Shown: positions 1-8,401, counted from the stretch's first letter. The stretch: DNA of 64,000 nucleotides from Chitinophaga terrae (ex Kim and Jung 2007) (GCF_900107795.1 NZ_FNRL01000007.1:1-64000); one strand, 5' to 3'. Numbers and translations are program-made. Notes: generated from the sequence alone by a model not told the origin.

Positions 1-93
1 AAATTATTCTAACAAACCGCCGTATACCAGACCGGTACGTACGGTGGTGTGAGAGGACAGTGAGGGAAATAATCCCTCACTTCCTACTCGATT
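1..93 (+). mobile_element. 3' end of a group II intron (domains V and VI), truncated by window edge
   Basis: Bases 15-48 form a 34-nt domain V-like hairpin: lower helix 16-24 with 40-48 (one G-U pair at 19/45), a two-base bulge at 38-39, upper helix 25-28 with 34-37, loop 29-33. Bases 51-89 form a domain VI-like hairpin: 51-53 pair with 87-89, 54-57 with 82-85 and 59-67 with 73-81, leaving A86 unpaired between helices as expected for the branch-point adenosine. The intron should end at about 92-93, and the stop codon of the YeeE gene on the other strand begins at 94-96. The rest of the intron, including any reverse transcriptase ORF, lies upstream of the window. Thirty-four nucleotides is the standard length of domain V. 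The intron class was not assigned. Confidence 0.82.
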
Positions 94-504
94 TTAATGA
101 GGCAGGCGGGAAGATAATAAACCATAAACCCAGGTACCGGCAATGGCACTGAGCAACGTGATGGCAACCACTGTAAAGCCGCTTCCTATCTGTGCAAACA
201 GGGGACCAGGGCAGGCGCCTGTGATAGCCCATCCAAGGCCGAATATCAATCCCCCGATGATCTGTCCCTTGTCAAATTTTTTAGGTTCAACAAAGATGGG
301 ATCACCGCTAAAGGTCTTTATTTTGAATTTTTTGATCAGTTGGATGGAAATGATACCGGTGACTACCGCAGTACCAATTACGCCATACATATGAAAGGAA
401 GTGAGCTGGAACATTTCCTGTATCCTGAACCAGCTTATTACCTGGGCTTTCACCAGCACAATGCCAAAGAAAACACCCGCCACAAGGAATTTTATGTTCT
501 TCAT
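94..504 (-). CDS. YeeE/YedE family sulfur transporter, C-terminal half (DUF6691-type)
   Basis: A 136-residue integral membrane protein with about four hydrophobic segments. The conserved short motif GACPGPLF (about residues 97-104) is typical of the second half of YeeE/YedE (TsuA-like) thiosulfate/sulfur-compound permeases. Its start overlaps the stop of the preceding larger half by 4 nt, so the two are translationally coupled and probably work as a two-part pore. Cysteines in such motifs are thought to relay the sulfur substrate by transient interactions. The C-terminus ends in LPH and the stop lies 1-2 nt from a group II intron end, so insertion happened at, or just after, the natural end of the gene. 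The substrate (thiosulfate or another reduced sulfur species) is inferred from the family. Confidence 0.85.
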   Translation of the reverse strand: MKNIKFLVAGVFFGIVLVKAQVISWFRIQEMFQLTSFHMYGVIGTAVVTGIISIQLIKKFKIKTFSGDPIFVEPKKFDKGQIIGGLIFGLGWAITGACPGPLFAQIGSGFTVVAITLLSAIAGTWVYGLLSSRLPH

Positions 505-1079
505 GATTGAAATATTTTAAACAGTAAAGGGATAATGATATTGGCAGAAAAGAAACCGCCTATCATAAAGCAGCAGGTAGCGATCAGCGATGGCCATTGC
601 AGGTTAGACAGCCCCATGATGGAATGCCCCGAAGTGCAGCCTCCCGCATACCTGGTTCCAAAGCCTACCATAAACCCGCCGATGATAAAGAAGAACAAGC
701 CTTTCCAGGTAAGCAGCTCTGACCAGCTGAATATTTCAGGCGGCAACAGGTGCTGGTAGTCCGATATGCCATAACCGGCCAGTCTTTCCTTCGTGGCCGT
801 TGCAACAACGATGTCATTGCCCTCCTGCAGGAACTGCGCAGCAATAAATCCGCCGATGGAAATCCCGGCTACAAAAAAGAGATTCCAGGCCTGCTTTTTC
901 CAGTCGTATTTAAAGAAAGGTATATTGGCAGGGATACAGGCCGCACAGATGTGGCGGAGAGAAGAAGAGATGCCAAATGCCTTGTTGCCAAGGAGGAGCA
1001 GGAGAGGGACGGTTAACCCTATCAGCAAACCGGATACAGACCAGTGCCAGGGTTGTTGAAGGAATTTAAGTACTTCCAT
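501..1079 (-). CDS. YeeE/YedE family sulfur transporter, N-terminal half
   Basis: A 192-residue inner-membrane protein with about five hydrophobic segments. It contains CAACIP (about residues 45-50) and the hallmark RYAGGCTSGHS (about 142-152), the cysteine-bearing motif of YeeE/YedE thiosulfate transporters. In E. coli-type TsuA both halves are one polypeptide; here they are split into two overlapping genes, which is common in Bacteroidota. It is first in a two-gene unit and lies 92 bp downstream of the oxidative/electrophile defence operon, separated from it by a strong hairpin. A supply of reduced sulfur for thiols would suit that neighbour, but this link is only an inference. Confidence 0.87.
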   Translation of the reverse strand: MEVLKFLQQPWHWSVSGLLIGLTVPLLLLLGNKAFGISSSLRHICAACIPANIPFFKYDWKKQAWNLFFVAGISIGGFIAAQFLQEGNDIVVATATKERLAGYGISDYQHLLPPEIFSWSELLTWKGLFFFIIGGFMVGFGTRYAGGCTSGHSIMGLSNLQWPSLIATCCFMIGGFFSANIIIPLLFKIFQS

Positions 1080-1103
1080 AATAGTTGTTTGTAAAAAGAT
1101 TTA

Positions 1104-1157
1104 TATCCAAAAAGTAATGTTCACCGGTTAATATCCAGGTGAACATTACTTTGGATA
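1104..1157 (-). terminator. Hairpin terminator of the 4461-1172 operon
   Basis: About 20 bp of stem (1104-1125 with 1138-1157, two extra A in one arm) around a 12-nt loop. On the minus strand the second arm includes TTTTT. It sits between the GNAT stop and the YeeE start. Confidence 0.75.
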
Positions 1158-1171
1158 TAGATCCTGGTATG

Positions 1172-1447
1172 TTAAAGCAGATCGTTATATTCCGGATGCC
1201 GTTTCATATATGCGTGAACGTAAGGGCAGAGCGGTTTCACCCGGAGGTGGTTTTCCCTGGCATAGTCCAGTACATATTTTGCCAGCTGGCTTGCAATTCC
1301 CCGGCCTTCCAGGGCCGGCGGAACCTCTGTATGAATATAGGCGATACCGCCCTGGAAAAGGGAGTAAACAATAAATGCTTTCTGTCCTTCCACTTCGGTC
1401 TCGAACCGGTGCTGGTCAACGTTGTTGTGTATTGTAAGTGCTTCCAT
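1172..1447 (-). CDS. Small GNAT-type N-acetyltransferase (YjdJ/Gtf2-like)
   Basis: A 91-residue protein of the short GNAT class. The acetyl-CoA-binding segment PPALEGRGIASQL (about residues 43-55) and the C-terminal CPYVHAYMKRHPEY are characteristic of the YjdJ/NATD1-like group. I start it at the ATG at 1447, 8 nt after the stop of the CDGSH gene. An upstream extension of the frame would run into that gene and has no family support. It is the last gene of the electrophile/oxidant defence operon and is followed by a strong terminator. The acceptor substrate is unknown; small GNATs of this kind are often linked to detoxification or protein/amine acetylation. Confidence 0.8.
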   Translation of the reverse strand: MEALTIHNNVDQHRFETEVEGQKAFIVYSLFQGGIAYIHTEVPPALEGRGIASQLAKYVLDYARENHLRVKPLCPYVHAYMKRHPEYNDLL

Positions 1448-1455
1448 ATATCTCG

Positions 1456-1899
1456 TCAGGATTTGTCTGTGAAATTGATCTTTGTATGCGTGCCGTCGCA
1501 ATATGGTTTGTTGGATGAACCGCCGCAACGGCAAAAAGCGGTTACCTTGTTTTTGTGTACTTCATTCCCATTGGCATCCCGCACTACGATGTTGCCATAG
1601 ACCAGCAGCGGGCCATTAGGCAGCGGCTCTACGATGCTTTCTGCCGCTATTTCCGGTTCCACGCCCTGGGCGGCTGCTACATCCTTGTTCATAAAGTAGG
1701 TCAGCGCCCCGGAAGGGCATCTTTTAACCTGGTCCACTATCCGTTGGGTATCAGCGCCGGATGCATTGATCCAGGGCTTGACATGCGGATTGAACACCTC
1801 GGGAAGGCCATGGAAGCAAACTTCCGAATGTACGCATACATTAGGCTTCCACACGATGGTCACTTCCCCGTTTGTATAATGTTTAGTAATATCTTTCAT
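1456..1899 (-). CDS. Two-domain Fe-S protein: Fer4_19-type N-domain plus CDGSH iron-sulfur domain
   Basis: A 147-residue protein. The N-terminal half (about residues 5-70) has C22, C28 and C61-P in the arrangement of the divergent 4Fe-4S mono-cluster (Fer4_19) domain. The C-terminal half has the CDGSH signature with C123, C125, C134 and H138, which ligates a redox-active 2Fe-2S cluster (mitoNEET-like). A linker of about 45 residues joins the two. Fusions of these domains are common in bacteria. The gene sits 1 nt downstream of the OsmC gene in a tight operon. Its role is inferred as redox sensing or electron transfer during oxidant stress; the partner is unknown. Confidence 0.88.
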   Translation of the reverse strand: MKDITKHYTNGEVTIVWKPNVCVHSEVCFHGLPEVFNPHVKPWINASGADTQRIVDQVKRCPSGALTYFMNKDVAAAQGVEPEIAAESIVEPLPNGPLLVYGNIVVRDANGNEVHKNKVTAFCRCGGSSNKPYCDGTHTKINFTDKS

Positions 1900-1900
1900 C

Positions 1901-2302
1901 TTAAACCGATTTAGAATTCATGATAATGGGATTACTCAATACTTTATGAACGGGACAGGCTTTGGCAATCTGCATCAGCCGTTCTTTCTGTTCCTCATCC
2001 AGGTTCCCGTTGAAATGAATTTCAAGATCAATAACGGTAGTCAGCGGGTCTGGTTTGGCGGCGCTGTTATAGCGCAGGTCGATTTCAATGCTTTCCAACG
2101 GCCACTTCTTCCGGTCGGCGTACATCTTAACCGTGATCGCGGTACAGGCGCCCAAACCGCTGAGGAGCAATTCGCCCGGCGCCGGTCCTGTATCTCCGCC
2201 TCCCACTTCTTCTGGTTCATCGGCCAGCCATCTGTGTCCTCGTGTATCAATAGTGGCCTGGTACGGTAGCCCGCCGAGCGTTACTTTTATTTCCTGGTCC
2301 AT
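1901..2302 (-). CDS. OsmC/Ohr family peroxiredoxin
   Basis: A 133-residue OsmC-fold protein. The two conserved redox cysteines are visible: C53 in LSGLGACTAIT and C116 in KACPVHKVL. The family reduces organic hydroperoxides, using C53 as peroxidatic residue with dihydrolipoamide or similar thiols. The GDTGPAPGELLLSGL stretch is typical of the YhfA-like branch. It lies 10 nt after the alpha/beta hydrolase gene and 1 nt before the CDGSH gene, within a six-gene minus-strand operon. It is probably cytoplasmic, as no signal peptide is seen. Confidence 0.9.
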   Translation of the reverse strand: MDQEIKVTLGGLPYQATIDTRGHRWLADEPEEVGGGDTGPAPGELLLSGLGACTAITVKMYADRKKWPLESIEIDLRYNSAAKPDPLTTVIDLEIHFNGNLDEEQKERLMQIAKACPVHKVLSNPIIMNSKSV

Positions 2303-2312
2303 GTATATTTTG

Positions 2313-2939
2313 CTAAAAATTATCCTTCAGCCATTGTGCTGCCAAAGTAATATCCTGTTGTACGAGGTTGTGGCCTGTAGGGATATCAAAATTGCTTACC
2401 TTAAAACCGTTTGCACTTAACAGCGCAACATACGCTGTTGTGGCGGCGGGATTCACTGTTCCGTCATGCGTTCCTGAACTCATAAAAACAGGTTGCTGAC
2501 GGGTAGTTTCGAAACTGTCTTCCAACCCGCTCAGCGGTTGCATAGGCCTGAACAGGATAGCGCCTGCCAGCAGCTCGGGGTACAATATCAGTACCGCCCC
2601 GGCAATGTTGGCGCCATTCGAGTAACCGACGGCGATCAGTTTATTGATATCGAATCCTTCTTTTTCCGCCAGTTGTTTCAGGAAATGCACCATTTCATGT
2701 GTCCTGAAATGTACATCTTCTTCATCGAACACGCCCATGGCTAAACGACGGAAAAACCTCGGCATGCCATGTTCGCTTACGTTTCCTCTTAAGCTCAGTA
2801 TATTGTACTTCGTTCCCAGTTCACCGGCCAACGGTAACATATCCTGTTCGTCGCCGCCTGTACCATGTAAAAGCAGCAGCGTGTACCCGGCATCGTTACC
2901 ATTAGCCTGGTAAATATATTTCATCGGTTTAAAATCCAT
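2313..2939 (-). CDS. Alpha/beta hydrolase, MhqD/YtpA-like carboxylesterase
   Basis: A 208-residue phospholipase/carboxylesterase-type alpha/beta hydrolase. The oxyanion motif HGTGGDEQD (about residues 25-33), nucleophile elbow GYSNG with S107, acid D159 in GTHDGTVNP and H190 in PTGHN form a complete catalytic triad. The gene is 1 nt downstream of the ring-cleaving dioxygenase. The same pair (MhqO/MhqD) in Firmicutes removes quinones and other electrophiles: the dioxygenase opens a thiol-conjugated hydroquinone ring and the hydrolase processes the product. An internal ATG at residue 6 (MKYIYQ) is an alternative start. Confidence 0.87.
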   Translation of the reverse strand: MDFKPMKYIYQANGNDAGYTLLLLHGTGGDEQDMLPLAGELGTKYNILSLRGNVSEHGMPRFFRRLAMGVFDEEDVHFRTHEMVHFLKQLAEKEGFDINKLIAVGYSNGANIAGAVLILYPELLAGAILFRPMQPLSGLEDSFETTRQQPVFMSSGTHDGTVNPAATTAYVALLSANGFKVSNFDIPTGHNLVQQDITLAAQWLKDNF

Positions 2940-2940
2940 T

Positions 2941-3873
2941 TCAATCCAGTTTTATCAATTTCTGCTCAATCTCGCTGCGTCTTGGTTCATACTGTGGCGG
3001 CAGCATCAGATGCTTGCCTAACTGATCCAGCGGTTCATCCACTGTGAACCCAGGTTCGTCCGTAGCCAGTTCGAACAATACGCCTCCCGGTTCCCTGAAA
3101 TATACAGAGCGGAAGTATTTACGGTCCAGTTGCGGTGTAGGATGCAATCCCCGGTCTTCCAGCAGCTGCCGGTAGTGTTGTTGCATGGCGTCATCTTTCA
3201 TGCGGAATGCAATATGATGCACGCTGCCCCCGGCCACATGCCCTCTTGCTTCGCCTTTTGCTTCAACAAGGTCAATGAAGTTGGCTGTATCGCCGGCCGG
3301 ACTGGCAAACCGGTACCGGTTCACATGGTTCTTTACCAGTTTGTAATCGAAAACTGAAACAAGGATATCTGCCGTTGCCTGAATATCCTCCAGCGTTAAC
3401 GTAGCATGATGGAAACCTCTTGTTGCATTTTCTTCTCCCACTTCCTCAGTCACCCACGGATCCCTTGAATCCGGGTATTCAGGAACAGTCAGCTCTACTT
3501 TTAAACCATCGGGATCCAGGAAGGTAAGGTACACTTCCCCGAATTTGGATGCCGGCTTGTTGTATAAAATATTTTCCTTTTCAAATCTTTTGATCCAGAA
3601 ATCAATGCTGCCTTCAGGTATGGCATAGCCTATCTCTGTAACCATGTGTGTGCCTCGTCTTCCGGCCATTATATCTTCCCATGGAAAAAATGTAAGAATG
3701 GTGCCCGGAGTGCCTTGCTCATCGCCGTAATAAAAGTGATAGGTAAGAGGATCATCAAAGTTGACCGTTTTCTTTACAAATCTTAAACCTAGTACACGGG
3801 TATAAAAATCAAAGTTCTTTTTCGCATTTCCAGATATTGCTGTTATATGATGCAGCCCTGTTATCTTATCCAT
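2941..3873 (-). CDS. Ring-cleaving dioxygenase (MhqO-like, VOC/glyoxalase fold)
   Basis: A 310-residue protein made of two paired glyoxalase/extradiol-dioxygenase modules. Candidate metal ligands are seen in GLHHITAI near the N-terminus, RGFHHATL (midpoint), VHHIAFRM and GGVLFELATDEPG near the C-terminus. I start it at the ATG at 3873 (MDKITGLHHIT), which matches the family N-terminus; a longer frame adds about 17 residues without family support. It is expected to cleave hydroquinone/catechol-type rings in quinone detoxification. It is translationally close (1 nt) to the MhqD-like hydrolase, a linkage known from Bacillus mhq loci. No MarR-type repressor (MhqR) gene is in the neighbourhood. 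Confidence 0.88.
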   Translation of the reverse strand: MDKITGLHHITAISGNAKKNFDFYTRVLGLRFVKKTVNFDDPLTYHFYYGDEQGTPGTILTFFPWEDIMAGRRGTHMVTEIGYAIPEGSIDFWIKRFEKENILYNKPASKFGEVYLTFLDPDGLKVELTVPEYPDSRDPWVTEEVGEENATRGFHHATLTLEDIQATADILVSVFDYKLVKNHVNRYRFASPAGDTANFIDLVEAKGEARGHVAGGSVHHIAFRMKDDAMQQHYRQLLEDRGLHPTPQLDRKYFRSVYFREPGGVLFELATDEPGFTVDEPLDQLGKHLMLPPQYEPRRSEIEQKLIKLD

Positions 3874-3927
3874 ATCAATCCTTTTAACAGGCACGAATGA
3901 CAGAAATGCCCGCCATTCGTGCATTTC

Positions 3928-4461
3928 TTATTTCTTAATCAGTTGCACTTCACCGTTGATCTTCACTTCGTCGCCAACCATTACGCCGCCGGTTTCTGTT
4001 GCCGCATTCCATGTAAGACCAAAATCTTTTCTGTTGATCTTCCCGTTAATGGTGAATCCTGCTTTGGTATTGCCCCAGGGATCTTTTACCACGCCGCCGA
4101 ATTCTATATCCAGCTTGATGTTTTTCGTAACATCCCGGATGGTCAGATCGCCGTACAGTTCATAGGAGCCATCGCCATCCACGCTTTCGTACCTGGTTGC
4201 AACAAAAGTGATGTTGCGGTAAGCATTCACATCAAAGAACTCAGGTGATCGCAGGTGTTTATCCCTGTCGGCGCTGCCCGTATTGATCGAATCAACGTCG
4301 ATCGCTACCTTCACTTTTGCAGTCATAAAATCTTCTCCTTCCGTTTCCGCATCAACAGTAAAGTCATTGAACTTACCACTTACATTCGTGATCATCAGGT
4401 GACGGATCTTGAATCCAAGTTCACTGTGACTAGGGTCTAATACCCATTGTTGCTTCGCCAT
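3928..4461 (-). CDS. YceI family lipid-binding protein (cytoplasmic form)
   Basis: A 177-residue YceI-fold (lipocalin-like beta-barrel) protein beginning MAKQQWVLDPSHSELGF, the classic family N-terminus, so I prefer the ATG at 4461 to a longer frame that adds nine residues. There is no signal peptide, unlike the second YceI protein at 15673. YceI proteins bind isoprenoid or amphipathic molecules such as polyprenyl quinones. As the first gene of the operon with quinone-detoxifying enzymes, a role in binding or shuttling quinone-like ligands is a reasonable inference. It is 54 nt upstream of the dioxygenase. Confidence 0.9.
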   Translation of the reverse strand: MAKQQWVLDPSHSELGFKIRHLMITNVSGKFNDFTVDAETEGEDFMTAKVKVAIDVDSINTGSADRDKHLRSPEFFDVNAYRNITFVATRYESVDGDGSYELYGDLTIRDVTKNIKLDIEFGGVVKDPWGNTKAGFTINGKINRKDFGLTWNAATETGGVMVGDEVKINGEVQLIKK

Positions 4462-4778
4462 AATAGTAGTTGTTTTAAAAGTGATCAATAGCGTTAAATT
4501 CCTTGAAATCCGCTTCAGGACTATATTTTAACAAGATTTGCTAGTGTTTGTTCATTTACGGATACATCACAAATATCATGCTTCCTGCCCTACGCCAAAA
4601 TGGATGATTTACAGTTAATGGTGTACTATTTACAGACAGAAATAAATATAAGGAATTTCAGGATAAGGGATTTATTATTATATTGTGTGCAAATTTTTTC
4701 AAATACTTCAAACATTATTCATGAAAGATTGTTTGGGTGTGTTAATGCCTTTAGCACCTTCTGACGAAATGAATACGT
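4462..4778. other. Divergent promoter region between the defence operon and the efflux operon
   Basis: A 317-bp AT-rich spacer with no ORF of note. It must hold the promoters for the minus-strand YceI operon and the plus-strand TolC operon. I see no perfect TAnnTTTG box close to either start and no clear operator palindrome. No regulator gene is adjacent. Confidence 0.6.
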
Positions 4779-6233
4779 ATGAGATATTTGTTATTTATTA
4801 TATCCTTACACCTGGCCATACCAGCCCGGGGGCAGGACAATGGTAAAAAGCTGACTCTAAAAGATTGCTATCAACTTGCAAAACAAAACAATACCTTAGT
4901 TCAACAGGCCCAGAAATCATTGCAGGCAAGAGAATATTCGTTACAGGCCGAAAACCGGGCTTACTATCCCAACCTGGATCTGCTGGCAGGTTATAACTAC
5001 CTGGGCAAACCGCTTAAAATAAACCTGCAACAGGTGAAAGACGGGGTATTGAACGGATCTGCATCCCAGAGCGTGAACACCGCCAATGCTGTATTCCAGC
5101 AGATCACCGGGCAACCATTGCCACAAAATGTGCAGGATGCGATCTACAATGGCACCAAAGGGATCATCAATACTTTCTACCCTGATTACAACCCCGAACT
5201 GGCTAAGCAATCTTATTTTACCGCAGCACTGGCGTTAAGGCAGCCCATCTATCTTGGAGGCAAGATCAATACCGCCCAGCAACTGGCTAAAACACAGGTA
5301 GCGGCAGGGCAGATCAACCAGGAAGTAGTGGAGAAGGGATTGTATTTCGCCATCAGCGCACAGTACCTGCGCATCATGTACCTGAACACCATCCTGTCGC
5401 ATGAAGCTGTGATCGTAGAGGCGTTCAGGAAAAACCGCGATTATGCTACATCGTTAAAAGATAACCAGATTCTTCCTCCATACCTCTTAAACTGGGCGAG
5501 GGTTGCTTACGTGCAGGCCACGAACCGATATAATAACCTGGAACTGGAAAAACAGAACGCCATTCTTGAACTGAACCAGTTACTGGGGCAGCCTATCGAA
5601 ACGCCGCTCGTTATTACCGATACCCTCACCTATGAACCGCACCCGGTAGAAAACGGCAGCAATGTACAACTGCTGGAACATAACCCGACCTACAGGCTTG
5701 TGAGCAATAAAACCGACCTGGCCAATGTTGCTGTAAAAGCCTCCCGTTCCCTGTCCCTGCCCAACATCTTTGCTATCGGTAGCTTGAACCTTTACCAGAA
5801 AGACCTGCCGGTAACCATCCCACCCTGGTTGATAGGAGTAGAGATGCAATGGAATATTTTCGACGGCTTCCAGAAATACAAACGGACCAAAGCTACCCGG
5901 TTGCTGGTAGAAGAAGCGAGGATGGCTGCGGAAAACACCAAAACAACATTGGAGTTACGGCTGAAAGTATCGCAGAATAAAATGAAGGCCCTGCAAAATG
6001 ATGTGGCGTCGTTAGACAGCGCCCGTCAACAGGCCCGCACTACAACCATACTGGTAACAGACCGCATGCAGAACCAGCTTTCCTCAGTGAAGGATGTGAA
6101 TGATGCCCTTCTGCAGGAAGAGGAAATGGAAAAGATCTACTATACAGCGGTAATGGGCTATTATCTCGCCATGGCCGACTACTACAATGTAATCGGGACA
6201 CCGGAACAATTTGCTACATACATTGACAGATAA
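4779..6233 (+). CDS. TolC family outer membrane efflux protein
   Basis: A 484-residue outer-membrane factor. The N-terminus carries a signal peptide (cleavage after about residue 18, PARGQ). The mature protein opens with LTLKDCYQLAKQNN, the usual start of an OEP repeat. Two OEP repeats of alternating alpha-helical coiled coil and beta-strands follow, with ALRQPIYLGGKI (about residue 154) and MQWNIFDGFQKY (about residue 353), the typical outer-membrane beta segments. It heads a four-gene operon with an HlyD adaptor 12 nt downstream and two ABC-2 permeases. It should form the exit duct of a tripartite efflux or secretion system. The substrate is unknown. Confidence 0.92.
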   Translation: MRYLLFIISLHLAIPARGQDNGKKLTLKDCYQLAKQNNTLVQQAQKSLQAREYSLQAENRAYYPNLDLLAGYNYLGKPLKINLQQVKDGVLNGSASQSVNTANAVFQQITGQPLPQNVQDAIYNGTKGIINTFYPDYNPELAKQSYFTAALALRQPIYLGGKINTAQQLAKTQVAAGQINQEVVEKGLYFAISAQYLRIMYLNTILSHEAVIVEAFRKNRDYATSLKDNQILPPYLLNWARVAYVQATNRYNNLELEKQNAILELNQLLGQPIETPLVITDTLTYEPHPVENGSNVQLLEHNPTYRLVSNKTDLANVAVKASRSLSLPNIFAIGSLNLYQKDLPVTIPPWLIGVEMQWNIFDGFQKYKRTKATRLLVEEARMAAENTKTTLELRLKVSQNKMKALQNDVASLDSARQQARTTTILVTDRMQNQLSSVKDVNDALLQEEEMEKIYYTAVMGYYLAMADYYNVIGTPEQFATYIDR

Positions 6234-6245
6234 ACAGCTTTTTTC

Positions 6246-7235
6246 ATGAAAGATGTATTTAAAAATTATTGGGCTTTACTTATTCCTGCCGTCATTCTTG
6301 TGATAGCGCTGTTCTTTTTTGTGAAGAAGCCTGCCAGGGCCGATAACACGCTTATCGGGATGGTAGATGCTGATTATGTTGATGTAGCCGCAGAATTTCC
6401 CGGCCGGCTGGATAGCCTGCTGGTAAAACAGGGCGATACAGTGAAAAAAGGACAGTTGCTGGGCGTACTGCGGTCGACCGAGATCAATGCGATCCGCAAC
6501 CAGGCCTTGGCGGCCATTGATGCCGCAAAAGGGCAGCTGTCGTTGCTTGAAAAAGGCGCCAGACCCGAAGCTATAAAGGCAGCTGATAATCTCTATAACA
6601 TCACTCAACAGCAGTATGCCCTCATGCAGAAAACCTATCAACGTATGCAGAACCTCTTCAATGACGAAGTGATCTCCGGCCAGGAAAAAGACCTGGTATA
6701 TTTCAAACTGCAGGCGGCAAAAAAAGAAATGGAAACCGCCAAACTGAATATGGATATGCTGCAGCAAGGTTCCCGCCCCGAACTTATCACTACTGCATCT
6801 GCCATTGTACGCCAGGCCGAACACGCGTATGAACTCACCAAAGCATTATCAGACAATACGTATATCCATGCCCCGGATGACGGTATTATTTCTTCTATGG
6901 TTATAGAACAGGGAGAAATTGTGGCAATAGGTTACCCCTTAATGACTATCCAGAAACCGGCTACCTATCACATCACTTATAACATCCGGCAGGATGATAT
7001 GAAGAACTTTCCATTGGGTAAACAGGTGAAAGTAGATGTTCCCGGTTGTGATCCGGAACGTTTCGATGCAACCGTGCATAAAGTTTCGCCTTCCCTGACC
7101 TTTGCTAACTGGGTACCGGTAAAAGACCAGGGAAAATTTGAATTGAGAACATTTACAGTTGAACTCCGTCCTGTTAACCAGGCTTCCATTAATGGCCTGC
7201 GTCCTGGGATGACAGCTGCTATGACTTTACCATGA
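6246..7235 (+). CDS. HlyD family periplasmic adaptor subunit (YbhG-like)
   Basis: A 329-residue membrane-fusion protein. One N-terminal transmembrane helix (about residues 10-27) anchors it in the inner membrane. The first half of the lipoyl domain is seen at about residues 43-75 (GRLDSLLVKQGDTVKKGQLLG). A long alpha-helical hairpin spans about residues 80-205, the second lipoyl half is APDDGIISSMVIEQGEIV, and a beta-barrel follows. It links the inner-membrane permeases to the TolC protein encoded just upstream. Its stop overlaps the start of the first permease gene by 4 nt, which indicates coupled translation. Confidence 0.92.
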   Translation: MKDVFKNYWALLIPAVILVIALFFFVKKPARADNTLIGMVDADYVDVAAEFPGRLDSLLVKQGDTVKKGQLLGVLRSTEINAIRNQALAAIDAAKGQLSLLEKGARPEAIKAADNLYNITQQQYALMQKTYQRMQNLFNDEVISGQEKDLVYFKLQAAKKEMETAKLNMDMLQQGSRPELITTASAIVRQAEHAYELTKALSDNTYIHAPDDGIISSMVIEQGEIVAIGYPLMTIQKPATYHITYNIRQDDMKNFPLGKQVKVDVPGCDPERFDATVHKVSPSLTFANWVPVKDQGKFELRTFTVELRPVNQASINGLRPGMTAAMTLP

Positions 7236-8401
7236 TCAGGTCTGTATACAATATAATGATACGGGAGTGGAAACGTATCCTTACGCTTCCCCAGCTTTAT
7301 GTGGTGCTGCTGATAGTGCCGCCTGTGATCTGCTTCCTGTATGGGTTTATTTATGAGAAGGAATTTGCCAGGGACCTGCCCGTGGCGGTCTGGGACGAAG
7401 CCCGGTCGCCCTTATCAAGGCAATTCACTTTTATGCTGGAGCAAACAGAAAGCATCCATATCACCCGGCAGGTGCACAGCGCCGAGGAAATAAGAAGCCT
7501 CATGGAGAAAGGAGAGATCCAGGCGGGGGTTCACTTCCCCCGGCGGATGGACGAGCACATTAAAAGCCGTACACCCGTTAGCATTACCCTGTATACCAAC
7601 TCGGCCAGCGTGGTAACCGGTAAGCTGATCTATAAAGACGCCGCCAGGGTTTTGATCACCGCCGGTTCAGGAGTGATCCTCCAGAAGCTGGTGAAAACCG
7701 GGATGCCCGAAGGCAAAGCCATGGCGCTGGTACAGCCGGTAAGGCTTACGTCGTATTTCCTTTACAATGCCCAGTATAATTATATGAAGTACCTGGTGCC
7801 GGGATTGATAGCGGTAGGATTGCAGATGATCATTCTTATGGCCACTGTGATCGTGATCAACGAAGAGCTGAGAGATGGTACCATGCCAGAACTGATCCGG
7901 ATGGCCAACGGCGCCGCCTCCAATATTATGGTAGGCAAGGGCCTGGCCTACCTTGGTGCAAGCTGGCTGCATTATATCCTGGCCACTTGCATCGTATACC
8001 CATTCTTCGCAGGCGGGCAGATAGGAGGCTCGTTTTCCCTGTTTATCCTGTTTAACCTGCTCATTATCGCCTGTATCAGCATTGGTATGACCATTTCCAT
8101 TATCGTAAACGACGTGATGGTAGCCTGCGATATAGGGGTGTTCTATACATCGCCGGCCTTTGTTTTCAGCGGGTTTACCTTTCCACGTTGGGGAATGCCC
8201 TGGTACGACCAGTTCTACGCCTGGATCATGCCTTTTGCTCCCTTTGTGGATGGTTTTTTCAAGGTATTCTTTATGGAGCTTCCCTTACGGTATGCACATA
8301 AGGAAATGGCTATACTGCTGGTTTACACCGTTCTTACATTTCCAATAGGCTTGTTTGTGTTGCAGCGAAAGGTCAATAAACTGATGTTAAAGCATGCTTA
8401 G
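7232..8401 (+). CDS. ABC-2 type transporter permease (YbhS/YhhJ-like), first of two
   Basis: A 389-residue permease of the ABC2_membrane_3 class: one N-terminal transmembrane helix (about residues 22-42), a large extracytoplasmic domain (about 45-180), then five or so C-terminal transmembrane helices. The cytoplasmic loop VINEELRDGTMPELIR (about residues 208-223) has the ELRDGT-type motif expected to contact an ATPase. It overlaps HlyD by 4 nt and the second permease by 8 nt. In E. coli YbhFSR-type systems two such permeases pair with an ATPase. No ATP-binding subunit is encoded in this operon, so energy must come from a partner elsewhere. Confidence 0.9.
   Translation: MIRSVYNIMIREWKRILTLPQLYVVLLIVPPVICFLYGFIYEKEFARDLPVAVWDEARSPLSRQFTFMLEQTESIHITRQVHSAEEIRSLMEKGEIQAGVHFPRRMDEHIKSRTPVSITLYTNSASVVTGKLIYKDAARVLITAGSGVILQKLVKTGMPEGKAMALVQPVRLTSYFLYNAQYNYMKYLVPGLIAVGLQMIILMATVIVINEELRDGTMPELIRMANGAASNIMVGKGLAYLGASWLHYILATCIVYPFFAGGQIGGSFSLFILFNLLIIACISIGMTISIIVNDVMVACDIGVFYTSPAFVFSGFTFPRWGMPWYDQFYAWIMPFAPFVDGFFKVFFMELPLRYAHKEMAILLVYTVLTFPIGLFVLQRKVNKLMLKHA

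Noticed and set aside
94..504. Idea that the group II intron truncated the YeeE half-protein
   Set aside because: The protein has normal length and a plausible family C-terminus (LPH), so the insertion seems to lie just beyond the stop codon.
535..1059. Plus-strand ORFs opposite the YeeE genes and, in general, opposite most genes of the window
   Set aside because: They are antisense shadows of clear genes, with no family features.
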